A stretch of DNA of 63,087 nt, from assembly GCA_003221455.1 (NCBI GenBank), contig QHRX01000013.1, positions 1-63,087 of the forward strand, given 5' to 3'. This DNA comes from Candidatus Rokuibacteriota bacterium (GTDB lineage: Bacteria; Methylomirabilota; Methylomirabilia; Rokubacteriales; CSP1-6). The stretch's first letter is position 1. Each line of letters starts with the position of its first letter. The notes below the pieces were generated by a model. That model saw only the letters and a list, made by a program, of their open reading frames with translations. It had not been told where the DNA came from and did no database searches. Shown here piece by piece: positions 32,114-41,886 of the stretch. The translations under genes were made by a program, and so were the position numbers.

Positions 32114-32287
32114 TCATCGGGAGGTCGCCGTGCCCGGCGGGGCCGGGCGGCGGTCGTGCTTGGCGGTCGCCTCGCGCTCGAGCCGAACGAGGCGCCGCCA
32201 GTAGCCGCCCAGCACGATCGCGGCCAGCCCGTAGGCCGCGACCACGAACCCCCAGTGTTCTGGCGTCGCGGGGTGGTCCGGCGTCAC
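32114..32287 (-). CDS. ccmD: CcmD-like small membrane protein
   Basis: 57 residues from GTG 32287, which overlaps the ccmC stop by 4 bases. It has one hydrophobic span (FVVAAYGLAAIVLGGYW) followed by the basic RRLVRLEREA tail typical of CcmD. Position between ccmC and ccmE is the classic one. CcmD helps release holo-CcmE from CcmAB. Identification is by context and topology, since the family is short and variable. Confidence 0.8.
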   Translation of the reverse strand: MTPDHPATPEHWGFVVAAYGLAAIVLGGYWRRLVRLEREATAKHDRRPAPPGTATSR

Positions 32288-32901
32288 GGCAGGCCCTCCT
32301 CGGAGAGCCGACCCACTCGAATGCGCTTGGCCAGGAGGTAGGCGAACAGGAGCGTGAACGCCACCCAGTTCACTCCGAGCGTGAACCGGAAGATTCCGGC
32401 AAGGGCGGCGGGAACCGGTCTGAGGAGCGTGGGCGGCTGGTGGAGCGTCCTCCACCAGAGGACCGAGAAGTGCACCAGCGGGATGTTGAGCGCCGCCACG
32501 ATGCCGAGCACTGCCGCAAACTGCGCGCGGCGTTCGGCCTCGTCGATCATGCCCCGGAGCATGAGATACCAGGTCCCCCAGGTGGGCTTGCCCCAGAGCG
32601 AGCCCGAGGCGAGCGTCAGTCCGGTGAAGAGGGTCCCGATCTCCGCGGCGCTGCCGGCCCAGCGATCCCACGCCTGGCGTCGCGAGACGAGGTACCCCAG
32701 GCTGGCGACGAGCACGATGGCGAACGCGAGGTACGCGGTGAGAATCGAGGGCACGTGCAGGTACATGATCCGCTGTACGTCGCCCTGGCTGACCTCGCGC
32801 GGGGCGACCCCGAGGGCCAGGACGAGCCCGGCCAGGAGCCCGAGCGCCGCCAGCCAGCCGAGCACGCGCGTCAGCCTGCGACTACCCGTCGAGAACCACA
32901 T
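32284..32901 (-). CDS. ccmC: Heme exporter/handling protein CcmC with the WWD signature missing
   Basis: 205 residues. The N-terminal half has the family pattern (QRIMYLHVPS with the conserved His; SLWGKPTWGTW) and the C-terminal half has IPLVHFSVLWWRTLHQPPT with its conserved His. Between WGTW and YLMLRGM about 20 residues are absent. In CcmC this is where WWxWDxRLTS and the next transmembrane segment lie (junction near 32568/32569). The reading frame is kept. Without the WWD segment, heme transfer to CcmE should fail, so this is either a true in-frame deletion or an assembly collapse. Its start overlaps ccmB by 20 bases. Confidence 0.88.
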   Translation of the reverse strand: MWFSTGSRRLTRVLGWLAALGLLAGLVLALGVAPREVSQGDVQRIMYLHVPSILTAYLAFAIVLVASLGYLVSRRQAWDRWAGSAAEIGTLFTGLTLASGSLWGKPTWGTWYLMLRGMIDEAERRAQFAAVLGIVAALNIPLVHFSVLWWRTLHQPPTLLRPVPAALAGIFRFTLGVNWVAFTLLFAYLLAKRIRVGRLSEEGLP

Positions 32902-33559
32902 CGAACGTGAGAACGCCGATCGTCAGGTATATGACGTTGGCCACGGCCAGAAGCTTCAGCCAGTGGGCCACGGAGCCGAGCGGCTCGCCCAGCAGCACGG
33001 CCTCCGTGGCTTTGACGGTCCCGAGCAACACGGGCACCTCGACCGGCAGCACGAGCACCGGAAAGAGGAGCTCGCGCGCGCGCACGTGCGCGGTCATCGC
33101 CGCGAAGAGCGTGCCGACGGCAGCCAGGCCGAGGGTGCCGAGCCCGACCACGAGCGCGAGGCCGGGCAGCGCGGCCACGAGGTCCAGATCGAAGAAGACC
33201 CCGAAGAGGAGGAGGAAGATCGCCTCGACCGCGAGCATCAGCAGCAGGTTGCCCGCGAGCTTGCCCACGTAGATTGCCGACTTCTCCCCGGGCGCGAGCC
33301 GGAGACCGTCCCAGCAGTCGTTGTCTCGCTCGCCGGCGAACGTCCGCCCGAGCCCGAGGAGCCCGCTCAGGATGAAGCCGAGCCAGAGCAGGCCCGGCAG
33401 TGCCGCGCTCAGGCGCTCGCGGTCGGGCCCGAGCGCGAACTGGAAGAGGAAGATCAGGAGGAGCGCGAAGAAGAAGAGCGAGTTCAGCGTCTCCTTGGCG
33501 CGCCACTCGATCGTGAGGTCCTTCCACGCCAGGATCCACGCGCGCCGGACGAACCTCAC
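32882..33559 (-). CDS. ccmB: Heme exporter protein CcmB (ABC permease subunit)
   Basis: 225 residues from GTG 33559, overlapping the ccmA stop. It begins RRAWILAWKDLTIEWRAKET, typical of CcmB, followed by six predicted transmembrane segments; GERDNDCWDGLRLAP is a conserved cytoplasmic loop. It forms the membrane part of the CcmAB ATPase that releases heme-loaded CcmE. Confidence 0.95.
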   Translation of the reverse strand: MRFVRRAWILAWKDLTIEWRAKETLNSLFFFALLLIFLFQFALGPDRERLSAALPGLLWLGFILSGLLGLGRTFAGERDNDCWDGLRLAPGEKSAIYVGKLAGNLLLMLAVEAIFLLLFGVFFDLDLVAALPGLALVVGLGTLGLAAVGTLFAAMTAHVRARELLFPVLVLPVEVPVLLGTVKATEAVLLGEPLGSVAHWLKLLAVANVIYLTIGVLTFDVVLDG

Positions 33560-34281
33560 GGCGCCTCCTCCGTGTGGAGGGCGTAGAGCCGCGCCAGCTC
33601 GTCGGCGGTCACCGAGGGGCGGGGACGGTCGAGCGCGATCCGGCCGCCGCCGAGGATGGCGATCCGATCCGCGACCGAGAGCTGCCGTCCGAAGCTGTGG
33701 GTGACCATCACGATCGCGCCGCCCCCCGCCTTGAAGGCCTGCAGGTACTCCTCCAGCCACTTCTTGCCCCGCTGGTCCAGTCCCGCGAACGGCTCGTCGA
33801 GGAGCAGGACCTGCGGGCGAGCCAGCACCACTCGCGCGAGCGACAGGCGCCGCTTCATTCCGGCCGAGAAGCTCCGCACGCGCTCGCCCGCGTACGGCTC
33901 GAGCTCGACCGCCGCCAGCGCCTCGCGGAGGTCGGCGGCGAGTGCCTGTCCCCCCGAGAGGACGCGCCAGAACCGGAGGTTCTCCTCGGCCGTGAGGTCC
34001 TCGTAGATCAGCGTGCCGTGCGCGACCAGGCCGACGCGCTCGCGCACGCGCTCGGGCTCCCGCGCGCAGTCGAACCCGGCGATGACCGCGGTGCCGCGCG
34101 TCGGGCGCGCGAGCGTGGCCAGGATCCGGAGCAGGGTGGTCTTGCCGGCCCCGTTGGCGCCGAGCAGGGCCACCGCCTCCCCCGCTCGGACCGAGAGGCT
34201 CACGTCGTCCAGTACGAGGGCGGCGCCGAATGCCTTGCGGAGGCCCGTGACGTGGACGAGGGGCTCGGTGGCGTCCTTCAA
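33556..34281 (-). CDS. ccmA: Heme ABC exporter ATP-binding protein CcmA
   Basis: About 241 residues. Walker A GANGAGKTTLL, signature FSAGMKRRLSLARV (variant of LSGGQ, usual for CcmA), Walker B QVLLLDEPFAGLD and the switch His in VTHSF are all present. I take TTG at 34281 as start because upstream sequence to the htpX stop at 34316 has no better start. TTG or a nearby codon is uncertain by a few residues. It energises CcmB. Confidence 0.93.
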   Translation of the reverse strand: MKDATEPLVHVTGLRKAFGAALVLDDVSLSVRAGEAVALLGANGAGKTTLLRILATLARPTRGTAVIAGFDCAREPERVRERVGLVAHGTLIYEDLTAEENLRFWRVLSGGQALAADLREALAAVELEPYAGERVRSFSAGMKRRLSLARVVLARPQVLLLDEPFAGLDQRGKKWLEEYLQAFKAGGGAIVMVTHSFGRQLSVADRIAILGGGRIALDRPRPSVTADELARLYALHTEEAP

Positions 34282-34315
34282 AGACGGCGCAGCGGCTGCC
34301 GGCGCCCGCGGGCCC

Positions 34316-35164
34316 TTACAGGTGCATCGCGCGGAGGCGCCTGATGCGGTCCTCGATCGGCGGGTGCGTCGAGAAGAGCCGCATGAGCGTCTGCCCGCTG
34401 AGGGGGTTGACGATGAACAGGTGCGCGGTGGCGGGGTTCGCCGGCATCGGCTCGGCCCGCGCGGCCGTCTCGAGCTTCTCGAGCGCCTTGGCGAGCCCCG
34501 ACGACCGCCCGGCCAGGCGGGCACCCGAGGCATCCGCCTGGTACTCGCGGGCGCGGGAGACGGCGAGCTGCACGAGCATGGCGGCGAACGGCGCGAGGAT
34601 CGCCAGCAGCAGCATCGCCCACGGGCTCCCGCCCTCCTCGTCGTCGGATGACCGGCCGCCGCCGAAAAACGCGGCCCACTGCATCATGTGGGCGAGGTAC
34701 GTGATCGCGCCCGCGAGCGTCGCGGCAATCGTCGAGATCAGCACGTCCCGGTTCCTGACGTGCGAGAGTTCGTGGGCGAGGACGCCCTCGAGCTCGTCCT
34801 CGTCGAGGATCCGCATGATGCCTTCCGTCACCGCGACGGCGGCGTGGTCCGGGCTCCGGCCGGTCGCGAACGCGTTGGGCGCGTCGGTCGGGATCAGGTA
34901 GACGGGGGGCATCGGGATCTGCGCCCGGGTGGCGAGCCGCCGGACGATCGCGTAGAGGCGGGGTGCCTTGGCCTCGGAGATCGGCCGGGCCCCATACATG
35001 GCCAGCACGATTTTGTCGGAGAACCAGTAGCTGAACATGTTCATCGCGACGGCCAGCGCGAACGCGACGACCATCCCTTGCTGCCCGCCGAGGGCGTAGC
35101 CGATGACCACGAAGAGCGCGGTCAGCACCCCGAGCAGAACGCCCGTTTTGAGCATGTTCGACAT
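34316..35164 (-). CDS. htpX: Zinc metalloprotease HtpX homologue (M48B)
   Basis: 282 residues from ATG 35164 with GGGAG upstream. Two N-terminal transmembrane segments precede [27 protein letters not shown], which contains the HELSH zinc site (shown by its core). A third ligand lies in [13 protein letters not shown], and there are two further membrane segments between. It degrades misfolded membrane proteins. It heads the leftward ccm cluster and may share its transcript. A TATGGT -10-like box lies at 35198-35193. Confidence 0.94.
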   Translation of the reverse strand: MSNMLKTGVLLGVLTALFVVIGYALGGQQGMVVAFALAVAMNMFSYWFSDKIVLAMYGARPISEAKAPRLYAIVRRLATRAQIPMPPVYLIPTDAPNAFATGRSPDHAAVAVTEGIMRILDEDELEGVLAHELSHVRNRDVLISTIAATLAGAITYLAHMMQWAAFFGGGRSSDDEEGGSPWAMLLLAILAPFAAMLVQLAVSRAREYQADASGARLAGRSSGLAKALEKLETAARAEPMPANPATAHLFIVNPLSGQTLMRLFSTHPPIEDRIRRLRAMHL

Positions 35165-35247
35165 GATCCCGGTCTCCCTACGACAAGAGGGTACCATACG
35201 GCGACAGGGCGCGAGGCGGCGGGGAGCCCAAAACGGGGCCAAATGCC

Positions 35248-35276
35248 TTGACTTAGCCGACCCTGCTCGATATACT
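35248..35276 (+). promoter_or_regulatory. Near-consensus sigma-70 promoter of the yceD-rpmF-fab operon
   Basis: TTGACT (35248-35253), 17-base spacer, TATACT (35271-35276): five of six matches in each box at ideal spacing. The expected start is at about 35283, leaving a leader of about 50 bases before ATG 35333. This is the best promoter in the window. Confidence 0.85.
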
Positions 35277-35332
35277 GGCTCCGTCGCTGAAAAATTCATT
35301 GTTCTCGGAGTGTTAGGCGGCGCCTGTCGACA

Positions 35333-35848
35333 ATGGTCATTCGAGTATCGGAGATTCCCGACGACGGGCTCTCGATCGAGGGCGCCGACAGACTGCCCCA
35401 GCCGTTTCGCGACCACTCGTGGCGCCTCGAGGAGCTCTCGCTCCTGGTCGAGCGGGACGACCGGGACGTCGTGGTTCGGGGCCGGATCGCGGTCAGCGTG
35501 CCCCAGGTGTGCGGGCGCTGCCTCGAGCGGTTCCCGACGCGGGTCGCGCCCGAGGTCCAGGCGCGGTTCTCGCCGCGGCCCGAGCGCGGCAAGGAGCCGA
35601 TCGAGCTCGGGTCCGACGACCTGGAGCTAGATTTCTACTCCGACGACTCGCTCGACCTCGCGCAGCTGGTCGAGACCGAGGCGGACCTCGCGCTCCCGAT
35701 GAAGCCGCTCTGCCGCGCGGATTGCCGTGGCCTGTGCCCGACGTGCGGCGGCAACCGTAACGTGGTCGAGTGTGACTGCGCCGGCAGAGCGCCCGACCCG
35801 CGCTTCGCCGTCCTGAAGGACCTGGCCGGTCGACTGTCCGGTCAATAG
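35333..35848 (+). CDS. yceD: YceD/DUF177 family protein
   Basis: 171 residues. A beta-rich N-terminal part is followed by the four-Cys region CGRCLERF ... [19 protein letters not shown] and ending CDC, the hallmark of DUF177. It is invariably found ahead of rpmF. In plants and E. coli the family is tied to 23S rRNA maturation or accumulation. It is 12 bases ahead of rpmF. Confidence 0.95.
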   Translation: MVIRVSEIPDDGLSIEGADRLPQPFRDHSWRLEELSLLVERDDRDVVVRGRIAVSVPQVCGRCLERFPTRVAPEVQARFSPRPERGKEPIELGSDDLELDFYSDDSLDLAQLVETEADLALPMKPLCRADCRGLCPTCGGNRNVVECDCAGRAPDPRFAVLKDLAGRLSGQ

Positions 35849-35860
35849 GAGCGACTCACG

Positions 35861-36043
35861 ATGCCACTCCCGAAGCGACGCCACTCCAAGACCCGCGGGC
35901 GGAAGCGCCGTACCCACTACACGCTCGCCGCGCCCTCACGGTCGGTCTGCCCGCAATGCCGTGAGACGAAGCTGCCACACCGCGTGTGCCCGCACTGCGG
36001 TTACTACAAGGGACGGGAGATCGTCGCGGTCGAAGGCGCGTGA
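35861..36043 (+). CDS. rpmF: 50S ribosomal protein L32 (zinc-binding form)
   Basis: 60 residues beginning MPLPKRRHSKTRGRKRRTHY, the usual L32 N-terminus. The zinc ribbon CPQC ... HRVCPHCGYYKGRE is intact, so this is the C+ paralogue. A GGAG site precedes the ATG. Its stop overlaps the GTG of plsX. Confidence 0.98.
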   Translation: MPLPKRRHSKTRGRKRRTHYTLAAPSRSVCPQCRETKLPHRVCPHCGYYKGREIVAVEGA

Positions 36044-37062
36044 AGATCGCCGTTGACGCGATGGGCGGCGATTACGGGCCCGCCGTAATCGTCGAGGGCG
36101 CCGTCGCCGCGGCTCGGGAGTACGGCGCCTCTCTCGTCCTCGTGGGCGACAAGGCGGCCGTCGAGCGCGAGCTGGCCCGCTGCAAGGCCGATGACCTCGC
36201 CCTCGAGGTCCGCCACGCCTCGCAGGTCGTCGGCATGGCCGAGGCACCCTCGCAGGCGCTCCGGCGAAAGCGGGATTCCTCGCTCCGGGTCGCCGCGGAC
36301 CTCGTGCGAGACGGCGAAGCGGCCGCGCTCGTGTCGGCCGGCAACACCGGCGCCGCGATGGCCATCGCGATGTTCGTGGTGGGCGTGCTCCCCGGCGTCG
36401 ATCGCCCCGCGATCGCGGCGGTCCTGCCGAACCTTCGCGGCTTCACCGTGCTCCTCGACGCCGGCGCCAACGTCGACCCCAAGCCGAAGCACCTCATGCA
36501 GTTCGCGGTCATGGGGCACGTCTATGCGCGGGACATTCTGGGTCACGCAAACCCGCGCGTCGGGCTCCTCTCCGTCGGCGCGGAGGAAGGCAAGGGTAAC
36601 GACCTCACCAAGGAGGCCTACGACGAACTCAAGGACTCGTCGCTGAATTTCGTCGGCAACGTGGAGGGCCGCGACATCTACAACGGTCGCTGCGACGTCG
36701 TCGTCACCGACGGGTTCACGGGCAACGTCGCGCTCAAGATCTCCGAGAGCCTGGCCGAGATGCTCGGCTCGATGATCCGGGAGGAGCTGACCCGCGACGC
36801 TCGCTCGAGGCTCGGCGCCGCGCTGGCCCGGCGCGCGTTCGACCGGTTCAAGCGGCGCGTGGACTACACGGAGATGGGCGGGGCGCCGCTCCTCGGGATC
36901 AACGGCGCGGCGATCATCTGTCATGGCGCGTCCCCGGTGAAGGCGATCAAGAACGCGGTGCGCGTCGCCGGCGAGTGGGCGACCGCCGACCTGAACGAGC
37001 ACGTCAAGGCCGCGCTCGAGGCGGAGGCTGCGCGGGAGGTGCGGGAGGGGGGCCGAGAATGA
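36040..37062 (+). CDS. plsX: Phosphate acyltransferase PlsX
   Basis: 340 residues from GTG 36040 (overlaps rpmF stop). Motifs: AVDAMGGDYGP at the N-terminus, SAGNTGAAMA, LDAGANVD, GNVEGRDIYNG and VTDGFTGNVALK. It makes acyl-phosphate from acyl-ACP for membrane phospholipid synthesis. Gene order yceD-rpmF-plsX-fabH is the classic arrangement. Confidence 0.97.
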   Translation: MKIAVDAMGGDYGPAVIVEGAVAAAREYGASLVLVGDKAAVERELARCKADDLALEVRHASQVVGMAEAPSQALRRKRDSSLRVAADLVRDGEAAALVSAGNTGAAMAIAMFVVGVLPGVDRPAIAAVLPNLRGFTVLLDAGANVDPKPKHLMQFAVMGHVYARDILGHANPRVGLLSVGAEEGKGNDLTKEAYDELKDSSLNFVGNVEGRDIYNGRCDVVVTDGFTGNVALKISESLAEMLGSMIREELTRDARSRLGAALARRAFDRFKRRVDYTEMGGAPLLGINGAAIICHGASPVKAIKNAVRVAGEWATADLNEHVKAALEAEAAREVREGGRE

Positions 37063-38039
37063 CGCGGGCGAAGATCGTCGGGGTGGGGGCGTACGCGCCC
37101 AAGCACATCCTCACCAATGCGGAGCTCGCGAAGCTGGTCGAGACGACGGACGAGTGGATCGTGCAGCGCACGGGTATCCGGGAGCGGCACGTGGCCGACG
37201 ACAGCGAGGCGACCTCGGACCTCGCCGTGCGGGCGGCCCAGCAGGCGCTCGAGCGGGCGAACCTGGGGCCGGAGGAGGTCGACTTCATCGTGGTGGGCAC
37301 CACGACGCCCGACATGGTGTTTCCGACCACGGCCAATTTCGTGCAGCACAAGCTGGGAGCGCGACGGGCGGGGTCGGTGGACGTGCTAGCGGCGTGCACC
37401 GGCTCGATCTACAGCCTGTCGATCGGGAGCCAGTACATTCAGAGCGGGAAGTACCGGACGGTGCTCTGCATCGGGGCGGAGACCCTGTCGCGGATCACCG
37501 ACTTCACGGACCGGGGCACCTGCGTGCTGCTGGCGGATGGGGCCGGGGCGGTGGTGCTGCAGGCGGCGGAGGACGGGGCAGGGGTGCTGGACGCGGACCT
37601 GTACTCGGACGGCAAGTACTGGGAGTACCTGTACCAGCCGGCGGGGGGCAGCCGGCACCCGGCGACGGCGGAGACGGTGGCGGGCCGGCTGCACTACGCG
37701 AAGATGAAGGGCAACGAGGTGTTCAAGGTCGCGGTGCGGATGTTCGGCGACTGCGCGGCGACGATTCTGGAGCGGAACGGGTTCCGGGCGGCCGACCTCG
37801 ATCTGTTCATCCCGCACCAGGCGAATCTGCGGATCATCGAGGCGGCGGTCAAGCGGCTCGGGTTGCCGATGGAGCGGGTGCTGGTCAACGTCGACCGCTA
37901 CGGCAACACGGGGGCCGCCTCGGTGTACGTGGCGCTGGAGGAGGCGTGGGCGCTCGGTCGGATCGCGCCGGGCGACCTGCTCTTGCTGGCGGCCTTCGGC
38001 GGCGGTTTTACCTGGGGCGCCGCGCTCGTGCGGTGGTAG
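37059..38039 (+). CDS. fabH: 3-oxoacyl-ACP synthase III
   Basis: 326 residues. The N-terminal WIVQRTGIRERH, active Cys in VLAACTGSIYSL, His in IPHQANLRII and Asn in YGNTGAAS make the complete Cys-His-Asn triad. It condenses acetyl-CoA (or a branched acyl-CoA) with malonyl-ACP to start fatty acid synthesis. ATG overlaps the plsX stop. Then 128 bases without a gene separate it from fabD. Confidence 0.97.
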   Translation: MTRAKIVGVGAYAPKHILTNAELAKLVETTDEWIVQRTGIRERHVADDSEATSDLAVRAAQQALERANLGPEEVDFIVVGTTTPDMVFPTTANFVQHKLGARRAGSVDVLAACTGSIYSLSIGSQYIQSGKYRTVLCIGAETLSRITDFTDRGTCVLLADGAGAVVLQAAEDGAGVLDADLYSDGKYWEYLYQPAGGSRHPATAETVAGRLHYAKMKGNEVFKVAVRMFGDCAATILERNGFRAADLDLFIPHQANLRIIEAAVKRLGLPMERVLVNVDRYGNTGAASVYVALEEAWALGRIAPGDLLLLAAFGGGFTWGAALVRW

Positions 38040-38167
38040 TGCGGGCCGCGGGTGCCGGTGGGGCAGGGCCCGGACCGGTCGGCCGTGCCCCGAGCCTGGC
38101 CCGCGGGGCCCCGCTCCCGGAGGCTCGCCCGCGCGGCGAGGGGCCCGTGGCGCCACGGCGGACGCCG

Positions 38168-39102
<935 letters not shown>

Positions 39103-39103
<1 letters not shown>

Positions 39104-39852
39104 TGGGCGGCAAGCCGCTCGCGGGCAGGGTAGCGATCGTGACCGGCGGGAGCCGCGGCATCGGCCTGGCGGTGGCCTCGCTCCTGGCGGAGGACGGCGC
39201 CGCCGTGGTAGTCTCGGGGCGCGACGCCGGCCGGCTCGCGCGCGCATCCAACGAGATCGAAGCGCTGGGCGGGACTGTGCTCGGCGTCGTCGCCGACGCC
39301 GCGAGCCGGGCCGACGTGGATCGGCTGGTCGACACCGCCAAGGAGCGCTTCAGCCGGATCGATATTCTCGTCAACAACGCCGGCATGACGCGCGACGGCC
39401 TGCTCCTCCGCATGAAGGACGCGGATTGGGACGAGGTGCTGCAGGTCAACCTGCGGGGCGCGTTCCTGGCCCTCCGCGCGGTGGCGAAGGCGATGGTGCG
39501 GCAGAAGAGCGGGCGCATCATCAACATCGCGTCGACGGCGGGCGCGATGGGGAACGCCGGGCAGGTGAACTATGCGGCCGCGAAGGCTGGATTGATCGGC
39601 ATGACAAAGGCGGCCGCCCGTGAGCTGGCCCACTGGGGCATCCTCGTGAACGCGGTCGCGCCGGGGTTGATCGACACCGACATGACGGCGGTGGTCCCCG
39701 CCGAGGCGCGGGAGACACTCCTCGCGCAGGTCCCCCTCAAGCGGATCGGAACGGGACGCGATGTCGCGGAGATGGTACGATTTCTCGCCGGTGACGGGGC
39801 CGCCTACGTGACGGGCCAGGTGTTCCACGTCAACGGCGGGCTCTACATGTAG
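39103..39852 (+). CDS. fabG: 3-oxoacyl-ACP reductase
   Basis: 249 residues. The NADPH site is VTGGSRGIGLAVA, then LVNNAGMTRDGLLLRM, IINIAS, catalytic YAAAKAG and HVNGGLYM at the C-terminus, matching FabG closely. It reduces beta-ketoacyl-ACP. Translationally coupled to fabD. Confidence 0.97.
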
Positions 39853-39882
39853 GGCGTTCATTCTTTCCCGGGAGGACCGTTC

Positions 39883-40119
39883 ATGGCGAAGCCGGTGGAG
39901 GAGCGGGTGAAGGAAATCATTTGCGAGCAGCTCGGCGTCGAGGAGGACGACATCGATCCGGGCAAAAAGTTCATCGAAGACCTCGGCGCCGACTCGCTGG
40001 ACACGGTCGAGCTGGTGATGGCGTTCGAGGAGGAGTTCGACCTCGAGATCCCCGACGAGGACGCGGAGAAGATCGTGACGGTCGGCGACGCGATCCAGTA
40101 CATCAAGGACAATCAGTAG
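39883..40119 (+). CDS. acpP: Acyl carrier protein
   Basis: 78 residues, acidic. The phosphopantetheine Ser is in the canonical [19 protein letters not shown] (DSL motif). A strong GGGAGG ribosome-binding site precedes the ATG, in line with the high level ACP needs. Located between fabG and fabF as in most bacteria. Confidence 0.98.
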   Translation: MAKPVEERVKEIICEQLGVEEDDIDPGKKFIEDLGADSLDTVELVMAFEEEFDLEIPDEDAEKIVTVGDAIQYIKDNQ

Positions 40120-40143
40120 CCGGGCGAGGCGGGGACGACGCAC

Positions 40144-41388
40144 GTGGAAAAGCGGCGCGTAGTCGTCACCGGTCTCGGCGCCATCACGCCGATCGGCAAC
40201 ACGACCGACGAGTTCTGGGAGGCGCTCCGGCGCGGCAAGTCCGGGATCGGGCCGATCACGAAATTCGACTCGACCGGCTACCCGACCCGGATCGCCGGTG
40301 AGGTGCGCGGGTTCGACCCGCTGAAGTTTGTCGACAAGAAGGAGGCGCGCCGCATCGACCCTTTCGTGCAGTACGCCATCGCCAGCTCCGTCATGGCCGT
40401 CGAGGACTCCGGGCTCGACCTCTCGAAGATCGACGGCACCCGGTTCGGGGTTCTGGTCGGGTCGGGCATCGGCGGGATCAGCACGCTCCTCGAGACGCAC
40501 AAGGTCCTCCTCAACAAGGGACCGGATCGGGTCTCGCCGTTCTTCATCCCCATGCTGATCATCAACATGGCCTCGGGCCTGATCTCGATGCGCTTCGGCG
40601 CCAAGGGCCCGAATTCCGCGATCGTGACCGCGTGTGCCACCGGCAACCACGCGATCGGCGACGCGGCGCGCATCGTCCAGCACGGCGACGCCGACGTCAT
40701 GATCGCGGGGGGCGCCGAGGCGATCATCGTGGACCTCACCTTCGCCGGGTTCTGCGCGATGAAGGCGATGTCGACCCGGAACGACGAGCCGGAGCGAGCG
40801 TCGCGTCCCTTCGACGCCGACCGCGACGGGTTCGTGTGTGGCGAGGGCGCCGGCCTGATGGTGCTCGAGTCCCTCGAGCACGCGCGGGCGCGCAATGCGC
40901 GCATCTACGCCGAGGTGATCGGGTACGGGATGACCGGCGACGCCCACCACATGACCGCGCCCGATCCGGAGGGCGACGGCGCGGCGCGGGCGATGACGGC
41001 CGCGCTGCGCGACGCCGCGATCGATCCCTCCGCGGTCCAGTACATCAACGCGCACGGGACCTCGACGCCCTACAACGACCGGTTTGAGACCATCGCGATC
41101 AAGCGGGTCTTCGGCAAGCACGCCCGGCGCCTGGCGGTCTCCTCGACCAAGTCGATGACGGGCCACTTGCTCGGAGCCGCGGGGGGCATCGAGGCGATCG
41201 CCACTGCCCTCGCCCTGCGCGACGGAGTCCTGCCGCCGACGATCAACTACGAGAAGCCCGATCCCGACTGCGACCTCGACTACGTCCCGAACCAGGCGCG
41301 CAAGCAGGCGATCGACGTCGCCATGTCGAACGCATTCGGGTTCGGCGGCACCAACGCGACGCTCCTGTTCCGCCGGTACCCCGGGTAG
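40144..41388 (+). CDS. fabF: 3-oxoacyl-ACP synthase II
   Basis: 414 residues from GTG 40144. Active-site Cys is in [14 protein letters not shown], His residues in [11 protein letters not shown] and [16 protein letters not shown], and [14 protein letters not shown] near the end. This is the elongation condensing enzyme. It is the last typical fab gene of the operon. Confidence 0.98.
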   Translation: MEKRRVVVTGLGAITPIGNTTDEFWEALRRGKSGIGPITKFDSTGYPTRIAGEVRGFDPLKFVDKKEARRIDPFVQYAIASSVMAVEDSGLDLSKIDGTRFGVLVGSGIGGISTLLETHKVLLNKGPDRVSPFFIPMLIINMASGLISMRFGAKGPNSAIVTACATGNHAIGDAARIVQHGDADVMIAGGAEAIIVDLTFAGFCAMKAMSTRNDEPERASRPFDADRDGFVCGEGAGLMVLESLEHARARNARIYAEVIGYGMTGDAHHMTAPDPEGDGAARAMTAALRDAAIDPSAVQYINAHGTSTPYNDRFETIAIKRVFGKHARRLAVSSTKSMTGHLLGAAGGIEAIATALALRDGVLPPTINYEKPDPDCDLDYVPNQARKQAIDVAMSNAFGFGGTNATLLFRRYPG

Positions 41389-41430
41389 CCGCGCCGCCTT
41401 CCGGCCGGCCGCCCCGCCCGCCCGCGTCCG

Positions 41431-41877
41431 ATGACCGCGGTCGATCCGCTCGTCGCGCTGACCCGGCGGCTCGGGCACGCGTTCGCAGACCCCGACCTCC
41501 TGACGCGCGCGCTCACCCACCCCTCGTGGGCTAACGAGCACCCGCCCGCCGGCGACAACGAGAGCCTCGCGCTGCTCGGCGACGCCGCGCTCGCGCTCGT
41601 CGTGGCCGAGCACTTGCTGCGGGTCAGACCGGACGCGCCCGTCGGCGTCCTCACCCAGGAGCGGGCTGCGCTCGTGTCGGGGGCGAACCTCGCGCGCTGG
41701 GCCGCCGACCTGGACCTCGGCGACCGGCTGCGGCTCGGCCGCGGCCTCGAGCGCGACGGCGGCCGGACGCTCGAATCCGTCCTGGCGACCGCCCTGGAGG
41801 CGGTGCTCGGTGCCCTCTACCTCGAGGGCGGGCTCGACGCGGTCCGCCGCGTCGTGGCGCGTCTGGCGCTGTGGTAG
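41431..41877 (+). CDS. Short RNase III-like protein without dsRBD and with altered catalytic residues
   Basis: 148 residues, only the endonuclease domain; the double-stranded RNA-binding domain is absent. The fold signature is recognisable (LLTRALTHPSWANE; NESLALLGDAALAL; LESVLATALEAVLGALYLEGG). Compared with the usual NERLEFLGD and LADAFEA, the second acidic residue of the first motif is Ala47 and the Asp of the second motif is Thr120; Asp51 and Glu123 remain. rnc usually follows fabF, so this is the positional rnc gene. It may be a non-catalytic or Mini-III-like derivative. Confidence 0.8.
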   Translation: MTAVDPLVALTRRLGHAFADPDLLTRALTHPSWANEHPPAGDNESLALLGDAALALVVAEHLLRVRPDAPVGVLTQERAALVSGANLARWAADLDLGDRLRLGRGLERDGGRTLESVLATALEAVLGALYLEGGLDAVRRVVARLALW

Positions 41878-41886
41878 GCTCTAGCC

